Positions 59,168-64,000 of a stretch of DNA of 64,000 nt are shown here, piece after piece. The translations under genes and the position numbers were made by a program. A model generated the notes under the pieces. That model saw nothing but the letters and a program-made list of their open reading frames with translations. It was not told the DNA's origin and ran no database searches. The stretch spans positions 1-64,000 of the forward strand of contig NZ_JAMWEG010000021.1 of the NCBI RefSeq assembly GCF_025460765.1. Reading direction: 5' to 3'. Every line of letters starts with the position of its first letter. The first letter of the stretch is position 1. This DNA is from Micromonospora sp. MA102 (lineage in GTDB: Bacteria; Actinomycetota; Actinomycetes; Mycobacteriales; Micromonosporaceae).

Positions 59168-62100
59168 ATGACGCTCACGACGCGGCGCCGACCGGTGCTC
59201 TCCGCGCTCCTCGCCCTGTTCCTCGGGCTGACGCCGACCGTGGTGACGGCGGCCCCGGCCGCCGCCGAACCATCGGCCCTCCAGCTCGCGGCGGTCGGCC
59301 TGACCACGGAACGGGCCACCGACCCGATCGGACTCGACGTGGCCAAGCCCCGTCTGGGCTGGCGGATCGAGTCCGCCGCCCGGGGCGTGCTCCAGGAGTC
59401 CTACCAGGTACGGGTCGCCACCAGCCAGGCCCGCCTCGACGACGCCGACGTCTGGGACAGCGGCCGCGTCACCTCCCAGCAGAGCACCCTCGTCCCGTAC
59501 GCCGGCCCGGCGCTGCAACCCCGCACCCGCTACGTCTGGCAGGTCCGGGTCTGGGACACCACGGGCCGTACCTCTGGCTGGAGCGCCCCCGCCTCGTGGG
59601 AGACCGGTCTCGGCGGCGCCGACGGCTGGCGCGCCGACTGGATCGGGCTGCCGCCCCCCACCGAGTCCTGGACCGACTACACCGTGCAGACCACCGTGCG
59701 CCTGGAACGCGACGCGGCCGGGATCTACCTGCGTGCCCACGGCCCGACCAACGCCTACATGTGGCAGTTCTCGATCACGGGCGGGACCGCGAAGCTGCGC
59801 CCGCACGCCCGGGTCAACGGGGCGTGGAGCGTGCTCAAGGAGGTGCCCCTCGACGCGGTGGTGCCGGCCGACAAGCTGACCGCCCCGCACACCCTGCGCA
59901 TCACCGCCGCCGGCGACACCATCACCACCTGGGTCGACGGCACCCAGGTCGACGTCACCCGCGACACCCGGCACCAGGGCGGCTCGGTCGGCCTGCGCAC
60001 CGACGGAGCCGAGACCGGCGTCTTCTCCGACTTCTCCGTCACCCGCGGCACCGACACCCTCTTCACCGCCCTGCTCACCGATGGCCAGAACCCGTTCGGA
60101 GGCGGCACCCCCACGGCCGGCGGGCTGCGGGTCACCGGCACCACCGAGGCGATGCTCACCGCGCTGGACGCGAACCCGCTGCTGCGTCGCGGCTTCCGCG
60201 TCGACGGGGAGATCGCCCGCGCCCGCATCTACGCCACCGCGCTCGGCGTCTACCGGCTCTCGCTCAACGGCCAACGGGTCGGCGACCAGGAGTTGGCGCC
60301 CGGCTGGACCGACTACAGCAAGCGAGTGCAGTACCAGACGTACGACGTGACCCGCCAGCTCCGCCAGGGCGACAACGCGCTCGGCGCCCTGCTCGGCGAC
60401 GGCTGGTACTCCGGCACCATCGCCTCCTTCGGCACCGACCACTACGGCTCCCGGCCCCACCTCGGCGCGCAACTGATCGTCGAGTACACCGACGGGCGCA
60501 CCGAGACGATCCGCAGCGACGGCTCCTGGCGCGCCACGCCCGGGCCGTTCCTGCAGAGCGACCTGATCCACGGCGAGACGTACGACGCGCGCCGGCTGCC
60601 CGTCGGCTGGGACACCCCGGGCTTCGACGACGCCGGCTGGTCGCCGGCCACCGTGGACGACCCCGCCGCCACCGGCCCGGTCGTCGCTCAGGCCGACCCG
60701 CCCGTGCGGGTGGTGCAGGAGTTGCCGGCCCGGACGCTGACCCAGCCCACCCCCGGCACCTGGATCTTCGACCTCGGCCAGAACATGGTCGGCAAGGTTC
60801 GGCTGACGGTCGACGGCCCCGCCGGCACCACGGTCCGCATTCGGCACGCGGAGGTACTGAACCCCGACGGCACCGCGTACACCGCGAACCTCCGCTCGGC
60901 CCAGGCCACCGACCGCTACACCGTGCGCGGTGGCGGAGCCGAGGTCTACGAGCCGACGTTCACCTTCCACGGTTTCCGCTACGTCGAGCTGACCGGTTAC
61001 CCGGGCACCCCCACCCTGGCCACGGTCACCGGCCTGGTCATGCACACCGACGGGGCGCTCACCAGCGAGTTTGAGACCTCCAACGCAATGGTGAACCAGC
61101 TGCACAGCAACATCACCTGGGGCCAGCGCGGCAACTTCCTGTCCATCCCCACCGACACCCCGGCTCGGGACGAGCGGCTCGGCTGGACCGGCGACATCAA
61201 CGTCTTCGCCGAGACCGCGACGTTCAACATGGACAGCCTGACGTTCCTCACCAAGTGGCTGCAGGACCTGCGCGACGCGCAGTCGGCCAACGGGGCGTAC
61301 CCGGACGTCGCCCCCCGCGCCTGCTGCGGCGACGGCGCGACCGGCTGGGGCGACGCCGGCATCACCGTCCCGTACACGCTGTGGCAACGCTACGGGGACA
61401 CGCGGGTCATCGAGGAGCAATACGCGTCGATGGTGCGGTACGCGTCCTGGCTGCAGAGCACCAGCTCCGGCAACCGGCGCCCCAACGCCGGCCCGTACCT
61501 GGACTGGCTCAACCTCAACGACCCGACGCCCGCGGGGGTCATCGGCACCGCCTACTACGCCCACAGCATCCGGCTGCTGGGCGAGATGGCCGCCGCCATC
61601 GGCCGGGACGCCGACGCCGCCCGCTACGCGGCGCTGGCCACGGACATCGCCCAGGCCTTCGTCGGCACGTACGTCTCGGCCGACGGCACCGTCCAGGGGG
61701 ACAGCCAGACCGGGTACGTGCTGGCCATCGGCATGAACCTGCTGCCGGCACCGCTGCGCGCGAAGGCCGCCGACAAGCTCGTCGCCAACGTCCGCCGGCA
61801 CGACTGGCACCTGTCCACCGGCTTCCTCGGCACCCCCGACCTGCTGCCAGCTCTCAGCGACACCGGACACCTCGACGTCGCCTACCGGCTGCTGCTCAAC
61901 GACACCTACCCGTCGTGGGGCTACGAGATCGCCAGGGGCGCCACCACCGTCTGGGAACGCTGGAACTCGATCATGCCGGACGGCAGCTTCGGCGACGTGT
62001 CGATGAACTCCTTCAACCACTACGCCTACGGTGCGGTGGGGGACTGGATGTACCAGACCGTCGCCGGCATCCAACCCGACTCCGCCAACCCCGGCTACAG

Positions 62101-63814
62101 CCACCTCACCTTCGCGCCCCAGCCGGGCGGCGGCCTCACCTCGGCGCGCGCGTCGTACCGGTCGGCGCAGGGCACGATCGGCAGCGACTGGAGCCTCGAC
62201 GCCCGCGGCGACATGCAGCTTCGCCTCACCGTCCCGGCGAACACCACCGCGACCGTCCGCATCCCCACGCCCAGCCGGCACGCGGTCACCGAGGGCGGCC
62301 GACCGGCGGAGACGGCCGACAGCGTGCGGTTCGTCCGGATGGACGGCGACGTCGCCGTCTACGAGATCGGATCCGGCTCCTACTCCTTCGCCGTCGACCG
62401 GGTGCTCGGCGAGCTCGGCGACACCGCCGACGCGGTGCAGGCGCTCGCGACGCTGACCGACGACCTCGCGGACGACCTGGGCCAGCCGGTCGTCGCGCAC
62501 CTGAACGCCCAGCTCGGGAAGCTCAGCGAGGAGACCGCCGCGGCGCGCACCGCGCACCTGGCCGGCGACGCCACCGACGCCGCCACCCGCGTGCACCGGG
62601 CCCTGGCCACCGCCGCCGACCTGGACCGCTGGCTGCGCACCCAGGTCAAGGCCGGTCGGGTCGCCGCAGCGAACGCCGAGCGATTCACCGCCCTGCTCAC
62701 CCGGGTCGACCAGTTGCTCTCCGCCGCCTCGTCGGACCTGATCGGCGCGGTCGTCAAGCTCGACCTGCCGGTGGGTGAGCGGCTGCCCGGCGACGTCGTA
62801 CCCGCGACCGTCGCGGTCACCAACGGCGGCACGAAGCCGCTGACCGGGGTGACCTCCACCCTGCGCGTACCCGAGGGCTGGACGGCGACGCCGGTCGGCG
62901 ACCAGGCCACCTCCGTCGCCCCCGGCGCCACCGCGGCCCACCGCTACGACCTGCGCATCCCCGCCGGGCAGGCCCCGGCGACCGTCTCCGTCGACGGGTC
63001 CGCCAGCTATCGGCACGAGGGCGGCACCGCGACGCTGCCGGTCGCGGGCACGATCACCACCGCTCCGGCGGTGGTCGTCGTGTCGGCGTCCGCGACCCCC
63101 GCCGCCGTGGCGCCCGGCGCCACCAACACGGTCACCGCGCTGCTGCGCAACCGGGCCACGGTGCCGGTGTCCGGGCAGCTCACCACCACCGGCCCGGACG
63201 GCTGGCGGGCGGCGCCGGCCACCGCCGGGTACGACCTCGCCGCCGGCGCGGAGACCACCGTGTCGGCCGTCCTCACCGCACCGATCGCGGTGACCGAAGG
63301 GCCCGCGCAGGTCACCATCGCCACCGGCGTCACCGACGCGGAACGGCGCACCCTCGCCGTCTCGGTCCGGTTCACCAATCCGCCGCCGGACGCGTACGAC
63401 CACGTCGACCTCGGCGACTCGGCATCCGAGCAGGCGCACCACCTGACCGCCTCGACCCACTCGGGCACCAACACCGAGGCCGGGCTGACCCGCCGCTACA
63501 CCAACGTCAGCTACCCGGGCGGCTGGTTCGAGTTCGACCTCGCCGTGGCACCCGGTCAACCGTTCGTGCTGCGCGCCGTCGAGACGTACGACCAGGCACA
63601 GCTGAAGGACTACGAGATCGTCGTCGACGGCGTGGTGGCGCACGCCCGCTCCTGGCAGCGCACCGAGAGCGGCGCGGGCACCGTCAGCTACCAGTTCGTC
63701 GTCGACCTGCCTGACCAGACCCGCGACGGCGTGGTCCGGGTGCGCTTCCGCGACGCCGGGGACGGCTACGACCCATCCGTCGCCGACGTCTGGTCCGCGC
63801 CCCTGCCGTCCTGA
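59168..63814 (+). CDS. Secreted GH78 alpha-L-rhamnosidase
   Basis: This is a 1548-residue exported enzyme. The signal peptide is at 1-34 (RRRPVLSALLALFLGLTPTV, cleavage near AAA). A fibronectin-like N-terminal domain follows (PRLGWRIESAARGVLQESYQ), then a carbohydrate-binding insert near 170-300, the rhamnosidase N domain (LYRL-type VYRLSLNGQRVGDQELAPGW, LGALLGDGWYSG), and the (alpha/alpha)6 catalytic domain from about 640. The catalytic region has DTPARDERLGWTGDINVFAE near 660-685 with the general acid glutamate. The last 400 residues hold NEW3-like and beta-sandwich domains. I prefer ATG 59168 (AGGGTGAGG upstream) over GTG 59159. It releases rhamnose for the RhaSTPQ importer. Confidence 0.93.
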   Translation: MTLTTRRRPVLSALLALFLGLTPTVVTAAPAAAEPSALQLAAVGLTTERATDPIGLDVAKPRLGWRIESAARGVLQESYQVRVATSQARLDDADVWDSGRVTSQQSTLVPYAGPALQPRTRYVWQVRVWDTTGRTSGWSAPASWETGLGGADGWRADWIGLPPPTESWTDYTVQTTVRLERDAAGIYLRAHGPTNAYMWQFSITGGTAKLRPHARVNGAWSVLKEVPLDAVVPADKLTAPHTLRITAAGDTITTWVDGTQVDVTRDTRHQGGSVGLRTDGAETGVFSDFSVTRGTDTLFTALLTDGQNPFGGGTPTAGGLRVTGTTEAMLTALDANPLLRRGFRVDGEIARARIYATALGVYRLSLNGQRVGDQELAPGWTDYSKRVQYQTYDVTRQLRQGDNALGALLGDGWYSGTIASFGTDHYGSRPHLGAQLIVEYTDGRTETIRSDGSWRATPGPFLQSDLIHGETYDARRLPVGWDTPGFDDAGWSPATVDDPAATGPVVAQADPPVRVVQELPARTLTQPTPGTWIFDLGQNMVGKVRLTVDGPAGTTVRIRHAEVLNPDGTAYTANLRSAQATDRYTVRGGGAEVYEPTFTFHGFRYVELTGYPGTPTLATVTGLVMHTDGALTSEFETSNAMVNQLHSNITWGQRGNFLSIPTDTPARDERLGWTGDINVFAETATFNMDSLTFLTKWLQDLRDAQSANGAYPDVAPRACCGDGATGWGDAGITVPYTLWQRYGDTRVIEEQYASMVRYASWLQSTSSGNRRPNAGPYLDWLNLNDPTPAGVIGTAYYAHSIRLLGEMAAAIGRDADAARYAALATDIAQAFVGTYVSADGTVQGDSQTGYVLAIGMNLLPAPLRAKAADKLVANVRRHDWHLSTGFLGTPDLLPALSDTGHLDVAYRLLLNDTYPSWGYEIARGATTVWERWNSIMPDGSFGDVSMNSFNHYAYGAVGDWMYQTVAGIQPDSANPGYSHLTFAPQPGGGLTSARASYRSAQGTIGSDWSLDARGDMQLRLTVPANTTATVRIPTPSRHAVTEGGRPAETADSVRFVRMDGDVAVYEIGSGSYSFAVDRVLGELGDTADAVQALATLTDDLADDLGQPVVAHLNAQLGKLSEETAAARTAHLAGDATDAATRVHRALATAADLDRWLRTQVKAGRVAAANAERFTALLTRVDQLLSAASSDLIGAVVKLDLPVGERLPGDVVPATVAVTNGGTKPLTGVTSTLRVPEGWTATPVGDQATSVAPGATAAHRYDLRIPAGQAPATVSVDGSASYRHEGGTATLPVAGTITTAPAVVVVSASATPAAVAPGATNTVTALLRNRATVPVSGQLTTTGPDGWRAAPATAGYDLAAGAETTVSAVLTAPIAVTEGPAQVTIATGVTDAERRTLAVSVRFTNPPPDAYDHVDLGDSASEQAHHLTASTHSGTNTEAGLTRRYTNVSYPGGWFEFDLAVAPGQPFVLRAVETYDQAQLKDYEIVVDGVVAHARSWQRTESGAGTVSYQFVVDLPDQTRDGVVRVRFRDAGDGYDPSVADVWSAPLPS

Positions 63815-63845
63815 CCGCCCCACCACCATTGCAAGGAGCACGCCC

Positions 63846-64000
63846 ATGGCGCAGACACCACCACCGGTTCCTGGACAGGGGACGGAACTCAGCCGCCGGT
63901 CACTGCTCGGCTGGGGCGTCGCCGGCGCGGGAGCCGTCGCGCTCGGCGCGACCACCGCCGCGCCGGCCGCCGCCGCCCCGCCTCCGGGCGCCGGCGCCGG
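63846..64000 (+). CDS. Tat-exported protein, cut by the window end
   Basis: An ATG at 63846 with AAGGAG upstream opens a frame that runs off the window. The first 50 residues include LSRRSLLGWGVAGAGAVALG, a twin-arginine signal with SRRSLL, followed by an alanine-rich cleavage region. It starts 31 bases after the rhamnosidase and is probably co-transcribed with it, so the mature part is likely another glycan-active enzyme. The catalytic domain lies outside the window. Confidence 0.7.
   Translation, partial: MAQTPPPVPGQGTELSRRSLLGWGVAGAGAVALGATTAAPAAAAPPPGAGA

Noticed and set aside
58661..63955. 1764-codon open frame on the minus strand
   Set aside because: It is antisense to the GH78 rhamnosidase and its translation is rich in glycine, valine, arginine and histidine without domains. 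This is a usual effect of GC-rich third positions.

Overview
The window is very GC-rich, with long spurious antisense frames, actinobacterial insertion sequences, ECF and LacI regulators, secreted S8 peptidases and glycoside hydrolases. It looks like the chromosome of a filamentous actinomycete, most plausibly a member of the Micromonosporaceae. That placement is an inference from gene style and not a measured phylogeny. No RNA genes or CRISPR arrays were seen.

Layout. 1-1.4 kb is a graveyard of gene ends: IS30 transposase N-terminus, LexA C-terminus, an XRE regulator and a trehalose synthase C-terminus. 1.4-13.7 kb holds three large secreted S8 serine peptidases of one paralogous family, one on the minus strand and two in tandem on the plus strand, separated by a frameshifted IS6-family element. 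14.4-22.8 kb is a carbohydrate module: a broken GH35 beta-galactosidase, a LacI regulator, a sugar ABC importer without its own ATPase, a secreted DUF3131/glycoamylase-like protein and a convergent GH39-like hydrolase. It is tied together by AACCGGTT palindromes. 22.8-32.2 kb is an accessory zone of small intact genes (HxlR regulator, acetyltransferase, DinB-like protein, LUD protein, SnoaL-like protein, ECF41 sigma factor) among transposon and gene fragments (ltrA, IS5, IS110, DNA ligase, F420-type oxidoreductase). 32.2-42.6 kb holds ordinary genes: a two-methyltransferase operon including a MenG-like enzyme, an FG-GAP repeat lipoprotein-like secreted protein, a divergent MFS/CGNR pair, RidA, and an ECF sigma factor with its CU044_5270-like partner. 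42.6-64 kb is an L-rhamnose locus.

How the rhamnose locus works. Secreted GH78 alpha-L-rhamnosidase (59.2 kb) and a Tat-exported protein cut off by the window end would release rhamnose outside the cell. The RhaSTPQ ABC system imports it, RhaI isomerises it to rhamnulose, RhaB phosphorylates it, and a bifunctional RhaD aldolase/dehydrogenase cleaves the phosphate and oxidises lactaldehyde. A DeoR-type regulator heads the main operon. The operon also carries a second FGGY kinase, a second class II aldolase, a HAD protein and a tagatose-3-epimerase-type TIM barrel, nearly all joined by 4-base start/stop overlaps. This suggests an additional branch for another deoxy or keto sugar and is the most interesting unit in the window.

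Two LacI-type palindromes (43536 and 58866) bracket the rhamnose locus. The only LacI sequence nearby is a short N-terminal piece fused to the C-terminal half of a TetR regulator at 43.0-43.5 kb, so the original local LacI regulator appears to have been destroyed by recombination.
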